Below are positions 16,820 through 26,517 of a DNA stretch of 64,000 bases, piece after piece. The notes under the pieces were generated by a model. It was not told the origin of the DNA. It saw only the letters and a program-made list of their open reading frames with translations, and ran no database searches. Within the stretch, counting starts at the first letter, position 1. Every line of letters begins with the position of its first letter. The position numbers and the translations under genes were made by a program. This DNA comes from Nocardioides panacis (GTDB lineage Bacteria; Actinomycetota; Actinomycetes; Propionibacteriales; Nocardioidaceae), in assembly GCF_019039255.1 (NCBI RefSeq), contig NZ_CP077062.1, positions 310,001-374,000 of the forward strand, given 5' to 3'.

Positions 16820-17596
16820 ATGGGCCGCGCCGTCCCTGCTGCGAGCCGTGCGCTCGACATCTTGGAGCTGTTCCTGGACGACCCTGTCCTGTCGGCAGCG
16901 GAGGTCGTGAGCAAGCTGGCTCTCCCGCGCACCACCGTGCACGAGCTGCTCGGCACGTTGACCGACCGCAGCTACCTCGTGGTGGTCCCAGGTCAGCCCC
17001 TGCGCTACCAGCTCGGCGTCCGCCTCTTCCAGCTGGGCAGCGTGTTCGCGCAGCAGCTCGACCTGGCTCGCGAGGCGCAGCGTGTCGCCGCCGAAGTTGC
17101 TGCCGAGTGCGGCGAGACCGTGCACGTCGCGGTGCGTGAGGGCACGGACGTGATCTACATCGCTCGCGTGGAGAGCACGCACCCGGTCCGGATGGTCTCA
17201 GCGGTCGGCCGACGCCTTCCGGCGCACTGCACCGGTGTGGGAAAGATGCTGCTCTCGGCACTGAGCGAGCAGGCCCTGAACGCCCTGTACCCCAAGCAGA
17301 CCACCCTTCCGAAGATGACCCACGCCAGCATCTCCTCGCTGAGCAGGCTCAAGACTCAGCTGGCCGAGATCCGTGCGCGTGGGCTGTCGTACGACGAGGC
17401 GGAGTCCAGCGAGGACGTCCACTGCGTCGCCGCGGGCGTGCGCGACCACACCGGTGAGATGGTGGCCGGCCTGAGCATCTCGGTGCCGATCACCCGATGG
17501 GACGAGGACCGTCGTCGCGTGCTCGGCGAGCTGGTCACGGACGGCGCGGCGCGACTTTCGGCCAGCCTGGGGTACCGGGCCGCCGCAACGCGTTGA
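16820..17596 (+). CDS. IclR-family transcriptional regulator
   Basis: 258-residue IclR protein. A winged helix-turn-helix (residues about 8-60, recognition region LPRTTVHELLGTL) is followed by a GAF-like effector domain (GETVHVAVREGTDVIYIARV, RLPAHCTGVGKMLLS, GLSYDEAESSEDVHCVAAGV). ATG at 16820 is at the usual distance from the HTH. It lies at the centre of the operons that carry the 16-bp palindrome and is the best candidate for the protein that binds it. IclR proteins may repress or activate; the operators lie downstream of the promoters, which favours repression. Confidence 0.88.
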   Translation: MGRAVPAASRALDILELFLDDPVLSAAEVVSKLALPRTTVHELLGTLTDRSYLVVVPGQPLRYQLGVRLFQLGSVFAQQLDLAREAQRVAAEVAAECGETVHVAVREGTDVIYIARVESTHPVRMVSAVGRRLPAHCTGVGKMLLSALSEQALNALYPKQTTLPKMTHASISSLSRLKTQLAEIRARGLSYDEAESSEDVHCVAAGVRDHTGEMVAGLSISVPITRWDEDRRRVLGELVTDGAARLSASLGYRAAATR

Positions 17597-17725
17597 GCGC
17601 GGTCATCTGACGGGCGCCCACGGTGCTGCCGCGCGCGTCGCAGCGCGACGGGTGTTCGTCGCACCCGGCGCCCTCCGGCGCGACGTCGCGCGCCCGAACG
17701 CGTGCGAGCTGATGGATCCGATCCC

Positions 17726-17791
17726 TTGACAGTCACCGGCCCGGACGGCATCGTGCGTGCCACGGCCCGAACGCTGTACGAAATTTCGAAC
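17726..17791 (+). promoter_or_regulatory. Promoter and operator of the first amidohydrolase/ABC operon
   Basis: TTGACA at 17726-17731, a poor -10 (about 17749-17754), and the operator GTACGAAATTTCGAAC at 17776-17791, 14 bases before the ATG at 17806. The -35-to-operator distance (44-45 bases) equals that at 22097 and 11304. Confidence 0.55.
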
Positions 17792-17805
17792 GGACGGGGA
17801 CAGTC

Positions 17806-18876
17806 ATGACCAGCGATCTTGACCTTCACGGCCTGCCTCTGCGCGACTACGCGCCCCAGTCGTCGCTCGTCGTCCCCGAGCACCATCCGCGGCGGTCGGT
17901 CGTCCCGGCCGTCGACGTGCACAACCACCTGGGTCGCTGGCATCGCGGGGAGTGGACCGTGCCGTCGGTGCCCGAGCTCGTGCGTGTCATGGACGAGTGC
18001 AACGTCGCCACGATCGTGAACCTCGACGGATGCTGGGGCGAGGAGCTCGAGGCCAACCTCGACCGCTATGACCGCGCGTTCCCCGGTCGCTTCCTGTCCT
18101 TCTGTCGCCTCGACTGGTCGCAGTGCGCGAGCTCAGACGACTGGGGCACCTCGTTCGCCGCGTCGTTGCGCGACTCCGTGGCTCGTGGCGCGGGCGGCAT
18201 CAAGCTTTGGAAGGACGTCGGCCTGCACGTGCGGGACCGGGACGGCGACCTCGTCCTGCTCGACGACCCACGGCTCGAGCCGCTGTGGGAGGCGTTGGCC
18301 GACACCGGCACCCCGGTGCTCGTGCACACCGCAGACCCCGCCGCCTTCTTCCGCCCGGTGGATGCGCGCAACGAGCGGCTGGAACAGCTGCTCGCGAGGC
18401 CCGACTGGCAGTTCTCCGGCGACGAGTTCCCGTCGCTGGAGCGACTGCTGGGTGCGCTCGAGACGGTGGTGTCCCGGCATCGGGACGTGACCTTCATCGG
18501 TGCGCACGTCGGCTGTTTCGTCGAGGACCTGCAATGGGTCGACCGGATGCTCAGCAGCTACCCCAACTTCAACGTGGACATCGCCGCTCGCGTCGGCGAC
18601 CTGGGGCGCCAACCGCGAGCGGCCGCGCGCCTGGTGCGGCAGCACCCGGACCGGGTCCTGCTCGGCACCGATGCCTTCCCGCCCCGCAGCGAGGACTACC
18701 GGCTGTACTTCCGGTTCCTCGGCACGGACGACGAGTACTTCGCGTACTCCGACGAAGACCCCCCGGGCGACGGCCGCTGGCGCGTCTACGGGCTCGATCT
18801 GCCCGACGACGTGCTGAGTCGTGTCGTCGGTGACAACGCACGAGACCTCATCCCCAGACTCGCGACGGGAGCATGA
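17806..18876 (+). CDS. Amidohydrolase-family protein (COG2159-like), copy 1
   Basis: 356-residue metal-dependent TIM-barrel hydrolase/lyase. The N-terminal metal motif DVHNHLGRW gives the HxH pair; other expected ligands are the His in FIGAHVGC and the Asp in LLGTDAFP; GGIKLWKDVGLHV lies between them. Members of the family act as lactonases, decarboxylases or hydrolases, so the reaction is open. A close paralogue is at 22125-23246, and the two bracket the ABC transporter genes. First gene of an operon leading directly into the binding protein (stop overlaps an in-frame ATG). Confidence 0.82.
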   Translation: MTSDLDLHGLPLRDYAPQSSLVVPEHHPRRSVVPAVDVHNHLGRWHRGEWTVPSVPELVRVMDECNVATIVNLDGCWGEELEANLDRYDRAFPGRFLSFCRLDWSQCASSDDWGTSFAASLRDSVARGAGGIKLWKDVGLHVRDRDGDLVLLDDPRLEPLWEALADTGTPVLVHTADPAAFFRPVDARNERLEQLLARPDWQFSGDEFPSLERLLGALETVVSRHRDVTFIGAHVGCFVEDLQWVDRMLSSYPNFNVDIAARVGDLGRQPRAAARLVRQHPDRVLLGTDAFPPRSEDYRLYFRFLGTDDEYFAYSDEDPPGDGRWRVYGLDLPDDVLSRVVGDNARDLIPRLATGA

Positions 18877-18878
18877 TC

Positions 18879-20201
18879 ATGTCCATCACCTCACACCCCT
18901 CCGCACGTCGACGGTGGCGTAGCCGCCTGGCCGTCGTGGCAGCACTGTGCGTGGGCCTTGCCGCCGCGGGCTGCTCCGGATCCGACACCGGCTCGAACGG
19001 TGGCGCCGCGGCCAAGGCCGAGAGCGGGGCGGTGACCATCTCCTACGCCATCTGGGAGAAGCCGCAGCTCGCCACGATGCAGAAGATCGCGGCGAAGTTC
19101 CACGCGGAGAACCCCAAGATCACCGTCGACATCCAGCTGACGCCGTGGGAGCAGTACTGGACCAAGCTGCAGACGTCCCTGAAGGGAGGCAGCGGCGCCG
19201 ACGTCTTCTGGATGAACATCCCGAACCTCAAGAAGTATGCGAACGGCGGCGTGCTGATGCCGATCGATGCGTACGTGGACCGCGACAAGGTCGACCTCGG
19301 CAACTACGTGCCGGCGGTGATGGACGCGTACAAGTTCAAGGACCACGTGTACGCCCTGCCGAAGGACGTCGACGCGATTGCGCTCTGGTACAACAAGGAG
19401 CTCTTCAAGCAGGCCGGCGTCGACTACCCGACGGCCGACTGGACGTGGGACGACCTCACGGCCGCTGCCCAGAAGCTCACCGACCCGGCCAAGGGCGTCT
19501 ACGGCATCGCCGCGCCGGCCGAGGACCAGGCGAACTACGACAACACGATCCTGCAGGCGGGCGGCCAGATCCTCTCCGCCGACGGGAAGAAGTCGGGCCT
19601 CGACTCGCCGGAGGCGATCCGCGGGTTGCAGTTCTGGGTGGACCTGATCAACAAGTACCACGCCTCGCCCTCCCTGCAGCAGATGACCGACACCGACTCG
19701 GAGCAGATGTTCACCTCGGGCAAGGTGGCGATGTACTACGGCGGCTCGTGGACGGTGCTGGACATGAAAGCGATCCCGGAAGCGAAGCGGTTCGCCGACG
19801 TGGCCCCGATGCCGCACGACGCTCAGCACTACTCCGTGAGCAACGGGCTGGGCATGGTGATCAACAGCAAGACCAAGCACCCCGACGCCGCGTGGCAGTG
19901 GGTCAAGTACCTCGGTGGCAAGGCCGCCGCCCAGATGCAGGCCGAGACCGGCACCGTCATTCCCGCCTACAAGGGGATGGCCGACGCCTGGGTCAAGTCC
20001 TCACCCGAGTTCAACCTCCAGGTCTTCGTCGACCAGTTGAAGTACGCCCAGCCCCTGCCCTCCTCCATCGACACCCCGGCGTGGCGTGACCCGGCGGCGG
20101 CCGAGCTCGCCAAGGCCTGGACCGGGTCGGCCAGCGTCGAGGACGCCGCCCGCAAGGCGGCACAGATCATGAACGACGCCCTCGCCAAGGAAGGTTCCTG
20201 A
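18879..20201 (+). CDS. Sugar ABC transporter substrate-binding lipoprotein
   Basis: 440-residue extracellular solute-binding protein of the MalE/family 1 type. A basic N-terminus (SARRRWRSR) and hydrophobic stretch lead to the lipobox GLAAAGCSGSD, so it is lipid-anchored. The mature part contains the usual opening TISYAIWEKPQLATMQKIAA and GGSGADVFWMNIPNLKKYA. ATG at 18879 has GGGAG at a proper distance; the ATG at 18873 overlaps the previous stop but is too close to that site. Pairs with the two permeases downstream. Confidence 0.9.
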   Translation: MSITSHPSARRRWRSRLAVVAALCVGLAAAGCSGSDTGSNGGAAAKAESGAVTISYAIWEKPQLATMQKIAAKFHAENPKITVDIQLTPWEQYWTKLQTSLKGGSGADVFWMNIPNLKKYANGGVLMPIDAYVDRDKVDLGNYVPAVMDAYKFKDHVYALPKDVDAIALWYNKELFKQAGVDYPTADWTWDDLTAAAQKLTDPAKGVYGIAAPAEDQANYDNTILQAGGQILSADGKKSGLDSPEAIRGLQFWVDLINKYHASPSLQQMTDTDSEQMFTSGKVAMYYGGSWTVLDMKAIPEAKRFADVAPMPHDAQHYSVSNGLGMVINSKTKHPDAAWQWVKYLGGKAAAQMQAETGTVIPAYKGMADAWVKSSPEFNLQVFVDQLKYAQPLPSSIDTPAWRDPAAAELAKAWTGSASVEDAARKAAQIMNDALAKEGS

Positions 20202-20228
20202 AGCCCGCGGAAGGGAGGGGACGCAACC

Positions 20229-21188
20229 ATGACCGTCACTGAACAGCACCAGGACCATCCGGGCACCGGCTCGCGCACGTCCCTCAGGCCCGAGCCCCCG
20301 AGCCGCTCAGGTCTGCGCCGTCAGGACGCGATGTGGGCGACCGTCTTGATCGCACCGACCGCCATCGGGCTGCTGGTGTTCTCCATCTGGCCCACCTTGC
20401 TCACCTTCTACTACTCGTTCACGTCGTGGGGGGCGTTCGGCGGGCACACCTGGGCGGGCCTGGAGAACTACACCCAGCTGCTGCACGACTCCGAGCTGCT
20501 GCAGTCGCTGGTCAACACGGCCATTCTGAGCCTCATCACGCTCCTGAGCGTGCCGCTCGGCATCGTCGTCGCAGCGCTGCTGCACCGACCCGACTTCCGG
20601 CTGACGCGCTTCTACCGCACCGTGTACTTCCTGCCGGCCGTGACGCTGCCGGCGTCGATCGCCCTGATGTGGCGACTGGTCTACAACGGCGACTTCGGCC
20701 CCTTGAACTGGACATTGAGCCTGGTCGGCATTGACGGACCGTCGTGGCTCGCCGACTCCCACACGGCGATCTACGCCCTCGGCGTCGTCTCCATCTGGGG
20801 CTCGATCGGCTACAACATGGTGCTGTTCCTCGCCGGCATGCAGGCCATCCCACGTGACTACTACGAGGCGGCCGAGCTGGACGGTGCAGGGTCGATCTCG
20901 CAGTTCTTCCAGATCACCGTGCCGCTGCTGACGCCGACGACGTTCTTCGTCACGGTGATCACGGTCATCAACGCGCTGCAGGCGTTCGACCTCGTCTTCT
21001 TGATGATCGGCAAGACCAATCCGGCGCTCGAGAAGTCCCAGACGGTGGTGTACCTCTTCTACGAGAAGGGGTTCGTCGAGTCCCAAGGGGGGTACGCCGC
21101 GGCGATCGCCTTCGTGCTGCTCGCGGTGATCTTGGTCTTCACGGCCGTCCAGTTCCGTATGCAGAGGCGGTGGGTCCACTATGGCTGA
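20229..21188 (+). CDS. Sugar ABC transporter permease (MalF/UgpA type)
   Basis: 319-residue inner-membrane permease with six predicted membrane segments (first about residues 37-57). The cytoplasmic EAA loop that docks the ATPase is EAAELDGAGSISQFFQITVP. It overlaps the start of the second permease by 8 bases. No ATPase gene follows, so a shared MsiK/MsmX-type ATPase encoded elsewhere is presumably used. Confidence 0.9.
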   Translation: MTVTEQHQDHPGTGSRTSLRPEPPSRSGLRRQDAMWATVLIAPTAIGLLVFSIWPTLLTFYYSFTSWGAFGGHTWAGLENYTQLLHDSELLQSLVNTAILSLITLLSVPLGIVVAALLHRPDFRLTRFYRTVYFLPAVTLPASIALMWRLVYNGDFGPLNWTLSLVGIDGPSWLADSHTAIYALGVVSIWGSIGYNMVLFLAGMQAIPRDYYEAAELDGAGSISQFFQITVPLLTPTTFFVTVITVINALQAFDLVFLMIGKTNPALEKSQTVVYLFYEKGFVESQGGYAAAIAFVLLAVILVFTAVQFRMQRRWVHYG

Positions 21189-22039
21189 CGCCGTGGCCGC
21201 GACGGGCAGTCAGAAGCTGCCACGCTGGCGCCGGGACCTGTGGGTGCACGTGGTGCTCATGCTGGGTGCCGTCCTCATGATCTCCCCGTTCGTCCTCGAG
21301 GTCGTCACCTCGGTCAAGACCTTCGCCCAGGCGACGCACACGCCGCCTTCGCTGGTCCCGCATCCGTTCCACTGGGGCAACTACAAGGACGTGTTCGAGT
21401 CGCTGCCGTTCGGCAGGCAGCTGCTCAACACCGTCGTCATGACGCTTGCACGGACCCTGGGCCAGGTGCTGTTGTGCTCCGCTGCCGGCTTCGCCTTCGC
21501 ACGCCTGCAGTTCCGGGGTCGTGGGCTGCTGTTCGGGCTGTTCCTGTCGGTGCTGATGGTGCCGTCGCAGCTGTTCCTCCTGCCGAACTACGAGATCATG
21601 CAGCACCTCGGGCTGCTGAACAGCATCAGCGCGTTGTGGCTGCCCGGCATCTTCAGTGCGTTCGGCACCTTCCTCATGCGGCAGTTCTTCCTGCAGCTGC
21701 CTCGCGAGCTCGAAGAAGCGGCGCGGATCGACGGCGCGAACCCTTTGCAGGTGTACTGGTGGGTCATGTTGCCCCTTGCGACGCCTGCGCTGATGGCGCT
21801 GGCGATCCTCACCGCGATCTGGTCGTGGAACGACCTGCTGTGGCCGCTGATCATCAATACCGACCCCAGCAAGATGCCGGTGTCGGCGGGGCTCGCGGCC
21901 CTTCAGGGGGGAGCACCTCACCAACTATCCCGTCCTGATGGCTGGCTCGCTCCTAGCCAGCCTGCCGATGATCGCGCTGTTCGTGATCTTCCAGCGCCGT
22001 GTCCTCGAGGGCATCGCGTTCACCGGTCTCAAGGGTTAG
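21181..22039 (+). CDS. Sugar ABC transporter permease (MalG/UgpE type); one-base frameshift
   Basis: About 285-residue permease partner of the preceding gene. The EAA loop is EEAARIDGANPLQVYWWVML. The frame breaks in a run of six G (21906-21911); deleting one G gives AALQGEHLTNYPVLMAGS and the last membrane segment, ending FTGLKG at 22039, the typical end of this family. As written, the protein would run on in a wrong frame to 22059. Probably a base-calling error. Confidence 0.87.
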
Positions 22040-22047
22040 CGACGGCG

Positions 22048-22112
22048 TTGACGCCGTAGCGCCCACCCCGTAGTTTGGTACGACCCACCGATCAACGTTC
22101 GACATATCGAAC
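22048..22112 (+). promoter_or_regulatory. Promoter and operator of the second amidohydrolase/GH4 operon
   Basis: TTGACG (22048-22053) and TAGTTT (22071-22076) with a 17-base spacer form a good promoter. The best-conserved operator, GTTCGACATATCGAAC (22097-22112), lies 20 bases downstream and 12 bases before the ATG at 22125, where a bound repressor would block transcription. Confidence 0.65.
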
Positions 22113-22124
22113 AGGACTTCGCTG

Positions 22125-23246
22125 ATGACGATCCCTCTTGATGGTGACCTGCCGCTGAGCCGCTACCGGCCCAGGGCGCGTCTGTCCCTGCCCGAGCACA
22201 CGGTCACGACCGCCCGCTCCCGCGCCATCGACGCCCACAGCCACATCGGGCGGTGGCTCAGCGCCTGGGCGGACCGGGAGGGCGAGTGGCTGGTGAAGGA
22301 CGTCGAGCCCTGGCTCGAGGAGATGGCCGGCTACAACGTGCACGGGTTCGTCAACCTCGACGGACGGTGGGGGGAGGAGCTGCGCCTCAACCTCGAGCGC
22401 TTCGACGAGCGCCACCCCGACCGCATCGCGACGTTCTGCCACGTCGACTGGTCGCTTCTCGAGCAGCCCTCGAGCGATCGTGCGCTGGCCGACAACCTGG
22501 CCGACTCCGTGGCCGCGGGTGCGGCCGGGGTCAAGGTCTGGAAGGACCTCGGCCTGCACGTCCGTGACGGTGCCGGTGAGCTGGTGCTGCCGGACGACGA
22601 GCGACTTGCCGGCGTCTGGCAGACGGCCGGTGAGCTCGACATCCCTATCTGGTGGCACATCGCGGACCCGTTGGCGTTCTTCGACCCCGTCGACGAGCAC
22701 AACGAGTTCCTGGAGCTGCTCGCGGAGCGCCCGGACTGGTCGTTCGCTGGTCCGGAGTACCCCACCTTCGAGCGGCTCATGGACGCCCTGGAAGCCGTCG
22801 TAGCCGCCCATCCGCGCACGCGGTTCGTGGCCGTGCATGCGGGCTGCAATGCCGAGGACCTCGGCTGGGTCGGCCGGATGCTCGACACCTACCCCAACCT
22901 GCACATCGACATCGCCGCCCGGCTCTCGCAGCTGGGCAGGCAACCGCGCGCGACCCGCGAGCTGGTACTGCGCCACCCGGACCGCGTCCTGTTCGGCTGC
23001 GACGAGATACCGCACACCGGGTCCAGCTATCCCAGGCACTTCCGCTTCCTGGAGACCGAGGACGAGCACTTCCCGCACTCGGACGACGACCCGCCGATGA
23101 TGGGCCGCTGGGCCATCAGCGGCATCGGCCTCCCGGACGACGTCCTGCAGGCCGTGTACGCCGACAACGCCGCACGGCTGGTGCCCCGCCTGACGGCCGC
23201 CACCGAGCAAACCCACCCGACGAGCAAGCAGGACGTGACCCCGTGA
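22125..23246 (+). CDS. Amidohydrolase-family protein (COG2159-like), copy 2
   Basis: 373-residue paralogue of the protein at 17806-18876. It shares DAHSHIGRW (HxH metal pair), FVNLDGRWGEELRLNLERFD, AGVKVWKDLGLHVRD, AVHAGCNAEDLGWVGRML and LFGCDEIPHTG, where the metal Asp is expected (copy 1 has LLGTDAFP). Many spaced identities show a duplication, but they have diverged enough that different substrates are plausible. First gene of an operon with GH4, NagB-like, PfkB and aldose-epimerase genes, each overlapping or nearly overlapping the next. Confidence 0.82.
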   Translation: MTIPLDGDLPLSRYRPRARLSLPEHTVTTARSRAIDAHSHIGRWLSAWADREGEWLVKDVEPWLEEMAGYNVHGFVNLDGRWGEELRLNLERFDERHPDRIATFCHVDWSLLEQPSSDRALADNLADSVAAGAAGVKVWKDLGLHVRDGAGELVLPDDERLAGVWQTAGELDIPIWWHIADPLAFFDPVDEHNEFLELLAERPDWSFAGPEYPTFERLMDALEAVVAAHPRTRFVAVHAGCNAEDLGWVGRMLDTYPNLHIDIAARLSQLGRQPRATRELVLRHPDRVLFGCDEIPHTGSSYPRHFRFLETEDEHFPHSDDDPPMMGRWAISGIGLPDDVLQAVYADNAARLVPRLTAATEQTHPTSKQDVTP

Positions 23247-24562
23247 CCAAGATCGCCATCATCGGAGCCGGCGGGTACGAGTTCCCGCTGCAGCTGATGA
23301 ACGACTTCCTGTCCTTCGAGAGCACCCAGGACGCGCACTACGCGCTGATGGACATCGACCCGCAGTCACTGGCCCGGACGGAACGGCTGGCGCGACGTCT
23401 GGTCGATGCCCACGACCTTCCCGCGAAGATCGAACCGACCACCGATCGCGCCACCGCGCTGGCCGGCGCAGACTTCGTCGTGGTCTGCTTCCAGGTGGGG
23501 GGTCGGGACGCGTACGCCGTCGACATGGAGGTCCCACGGCGCTACGGCGTCGACCAGACCGTCGGTGACACCCTCGGCCCGGGTGGCGTCTTCCGCGGTC
23601 TGCGGTCGATGAAAGCGCTCGAGGAGATCACCCAGGACATGCTGCGGTTGTGCCCGGACGCGCTGCTGCTCAACTACGCGAACCCGATGGCGATCAACTG
23701 CTGGTTCGCATCGTCCCAGGGCATCCGCACCACGGGCCTGTGTCACTCCGTGCAGCACACGGCGGACGAGCTTGCCTCGATCATGGGACTCGAGGACGGG
23801 ACGTGGTCGTTCCGGGCGGCCGGCATCAACCACCAGGCGTGGATGCTGGACTTCCGGCACCACGGCCGCGACGTCACGGCCGAGCTCCGCACCGCGGTGA
23901 ACGAGTACCACGCGGGCAACCGTGCGCCCCTCCGTCCGCTGGACGAGTGGTACGCGGGCGGCCGGGAGAGCGTTCGGACGGCGATCATGAACCTCACCGG
24001 CTACTTCCAGACAGAGTCCAGCCACCACGCGTCCGAGTACTACCCGCACTTCCGGCGCGACCCTGCCCAGGTGCAGGCCCTGCTGCCCGAGCGCTGGGAC
24101 TACCTGGACATCACGCGCGGCAACAACGAGGCCCAGCTGGACCAGATGGCCACCGAGTTCGCCGACGGCACGCTCGCCGTCAGCGAGGAGTACGCCGCGC
24201 GCATCATCGACTCGGTGCTCACCAACACCCCTCGGGTCGTCTACGGCAACGTGCCCAACACCGGCCTGATCACCAACCTCCCGGACGGCTGCTGCGTCGA
24301 GGTGCCGTGCCTGGTCGACCAGAACGGCGTCCAACCGACGTTCGTCGGCGACCTGCCGGCCGCCGGTGCGGGGATCGACCTCGCCTCCGTGGGCTACCAG
24401 CAGTGCGTCGTGGAGGCCTACCGCCAGCGCTCCAAGGACCTCGTCTACACGGCCGTCTCGCTCGACCGGTTGACCAGCTCCCTGCTCGGCCTCGACCAGA
24501 TTCGGACCATGACCGACGAGATGATCGCCGCGCAGCAGCAGTGGCTGCCCGAGCTCGGCTGA
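23243..24562 (+). CDS. Glycoside hydrolase family 4, alpha-galactosidase-type, second copy
   Basis: 439-residue GH4 enzyme with KIAIIGAGGYEFPLQLM at the N-terminus, NYANPMA, the metal residues in LCHSV (C167, H168) and GINHQAWM (H197). The CHSV signature again points to an alpha-galactosidase, but overall it is clearly different from the GH4 at 9939-11246, so it is not a recent duplicate. GTG at 23243 overlaps the previous stop. The neighbours (NagB-like deaminase, kinase, mutarotase) suggest it releases a galactose- or galactosamine-type sugar. Confidence 0.87.
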   Translation: MTKIAIIGAGGYEFPLQLMNDFLSFESTQDAHYALMDIDPQSLARTERLARRLVDAHDLPAKIEPTTDRATALAGADFVVVCFQVGGRDAYAVDMEVPRRYGVDQTVGDTLGPGGVFRGLRSMKALEEITQDMLRLCPDALLLNYANPMAINCWFASSQGIRTTGLCHSVQHTADELASIMGLEDGTWSFRAAGINHQAWMLDFRHHGRDVTAELRTAVNEYHAGNRAPLRPLDEWYAGGRESVRTAIMNLTGYFQTESSHHASEYYPHFRRDPAQVQALLPERWDYLDITRGNNEAQLDQMATEFADGTLAVSEEYAARIIDSVLTNTPRVVYGNVPNTGLITNLPDGCCVEVPCLVDQNGVQPTFVGDLPAAGAGIDLASVGYQQCVVEAYRQRSKDLVYTAVSLDRLTSSLLGLDQIRTMTDEMIAAQQQWLPELG

Positions 24563-24594
24563 CCGGCCCGCGGGCCGCGATGAAGGAGAAGCAC

Positions 24595-25492
24595 GTGTCA
24601 GGACCGGTCAACCCCACCGATCTGGTGCGCTGGTGCGCCGTCCCGGTCGAGGGGCTCGTCGACCATCCCGAGCGCCGGGTGCCGCTGCGCCTGTGCGCCG
24701 ACCCGCTCGAGATGGGCCGACTGATGGCCCACGAGCTGGTCGACGAGATCGAGCGCGCCGGCCTGGAGGGGAGGACGTTCCGCGCGATCATCCCCTGCGG
24801 TCCCAGCGGCTGGTACGCCCCCCTTCACAGATCTCGTCAACGCCCGTCGCGTGCACCTCGGGCACGTCGAGGTGTTCCACATGGACGAGTGCCTGGACTG
24901 GGAGGGCGGCGACCTGCCGCGGTCCCACCCGTACAGCTTCCGGGGCTTCATGGAGCGGCACTTCTACGACCCCGTGGACCCCGAGCTGGCCGTGCCCGAG
25001 GGCAACCGGTACTGGCCGGACCCCACTCGGCTCGGGCAGCTCACGCAGCAGCTCCTTGCGACTCCGGCCGACCTGGCCTACGGAGGATGGGGCCAGGACG
25101 GTCACGTCGCCTACAACCAGGCCCGGCGACACCCGTTCAGCCAGCTGTCGGTCCAGCAGCTGCGGCAGTCGACCGCTCGCGTGCAGGAGAACAACGTCGA
25201 CACCGTGGTCGCGCTGGCACAGCGCACGTTCGGCGGCGCCTACCAGCTGGTTCCGCCGATGTCGGTGACCCTGGGCATGCGCGAGATCCTGTCCGCACGG
25301 CGGATCCGGCTGTTCAGCGACACCGGCGCCTGGAAGCAGACCGCCCTGCGGGTCGGGCTGTTCAGCCCGGTCACCGCTGAGTACCCGATCACCCTCCTGC
25401 AGGAGCACCCCGACGCTCTGCTCACCGCAACGGTCGAGACGGCGACGCACCCGATCAGCCTGCATCCCGAGTGGGACCTGGGCCTGTCATGA
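24595..25492 (+). CDS. NagB-like 6-phosphogluconolactonase/glucosamine-6-phosphate deaminase family protein; one-base frameshift
   Basis: About 298 residues of the NagB/6-phosphogluconolactonase fold. The diagnostic region is LAYGGWGQDGHVAYN (GGIGxDGHIAFN in classical NagB) with VFHMDECLDWEGG before it. A run of six C (24818-24823) carries one surplus base; removing it joins GPSGWYAP to FTDLVNARRVHLGH. GTG at 24595 follows AAGGAG by 6 bases. Probably deaminates or isomerises an amino-sugar phosphate made by the kinase that follows; the altered motif (Trp for Ile, no Glu-Pro after Asn) leaves room for a different substrate. Confidence 0.82.
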
Positions 25493-26517
25493 CACGGCGC
25501 TACGACGTCGTCGTCGGCACCGGGGGCATCGGGTCGGGCATCTTCCTCGCTCTCGAAGGCAACCGCACCCTCGGCCGAGAGGAGAGTCGTCCGGCCGAGC
25601 TGCTGGACCAGCGCGACTACTGCAAGCTGCACATCGTCAGTCACTACGTGCAGCGGCTGCTGGGACCCGAGGTGCCGGTCGTGCCCATCGGCAAGGTGGG
25701 TGAAGACGACGCCGGGCGGGTGGTCCTGGGGGAGATGCAGGCCGTCGGGCTCGACACCGCACTGGTGACGACCTCGCCGCGTCCGACGCTGTTCGCGGTC
25801 TGCTTCCTCTACCCGGACGGCGACGGCGGCAACCTGTCGACCAACCGCTCCGCGAGCTCGGACGTCAGCCCTTCCGACGTCCAGCGGGCGGCACGGCTGT
25901 TCACGGCTCATCCGGGACGGGGGGTGGCCGTCGCCCTGCCGGAGGTGCCGCTGCCCGCCCGCCGAGCCCTGCTCGAGCTCGCGACCGCGCATGGGTGGCT
26001 GCGCGTGGCAGGAGTCGTCCCCGACGAGCTGGAACAGGTGCGCGACAGCGGTCTGCTCGGTCTCGTCGACGTCCTGGCGCTCAACATCGAGGAGGCTGCA
26101 AGGCTCGGCGGTGTCTCCGTCGAGCAACCGGCGACGGAGGTCGTCGTGGCCGCACTGGAGGCGTTGGCGGAGCTGCGCAGCCCGGCACGGGTCGTCGTGA
26201 CCGCCGGTGCCCGGGGCAGCTGGACCTGGGACGGCCACGACCTCGTGCACGCTCCGGCGTCCGACCCCGGGGGAGAGGTCGTCAGCACGGCCGGTGCCGG
26301 GGACGCACACCTGTCCGGCGTCGTGGTCGGCCTGGTCGCGGGCCTGGAGCTGGCGCCGGCCAACGCCTTCGCCTCGATCGTGTCCGGGCTGAAGGTCCGG
26401 AGCCCGCACACCATCAACCCCGATATCGACCCTCGAGCCGTGGTCGACGCCGCGGTCCGTCGTGGCTTCGCTCTCCCGCCCGAGCTGTTTGACGTCCTCG
26501 CCGGGGCCAGCGCGTGA
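25489..26517 (+). CDS. PfkB-family sugar kinase
   Basis: 342-residue PfkB kinase. The N-terminus VVVGTGGIGSGIFLALEGN is unusual for the family. The C-terminal catalytic motif is STAGAGDAHLSGVVVG (catalytic Asp in GAGD), with VVVTAGARGSWTWDG before it. ATG at 25489 overlaps the previous stop (ATGA). In this operon it is the likely kinase for the sugar released by the GH4 enzyme, upstream of the NagB-like step. Confidence 0.85.
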   Translation: MTRRYDVVVGTGGIGSGIFLALEGNRTLGREESRPAELLDQRDYCKLHIVSHYVQRLLGPEVPVVPIGKVGEDDAGRVVLGEMQAVGLDTALVTTSPRPTLFAVCFLYPDGDGGNLSTNRSASSDVSPSDVQRAARLFTAHPGRGVAVALPEVPLPARRALLELATAHGWLRVAGVVPDELEQVRDSGLLGLVDVLALNIEEAARLGGVSVEQPATEVVVAALEALAELRSPARVVVTAGARGSWTWDGHDLVHAPASDPGGEVVSTAGAGDAHLSGVVVGLVAGLELAPANAFASIVSGLKVRSPHTINPDIDPRAVVDAAVRRGFALPPELFDVLAGASA

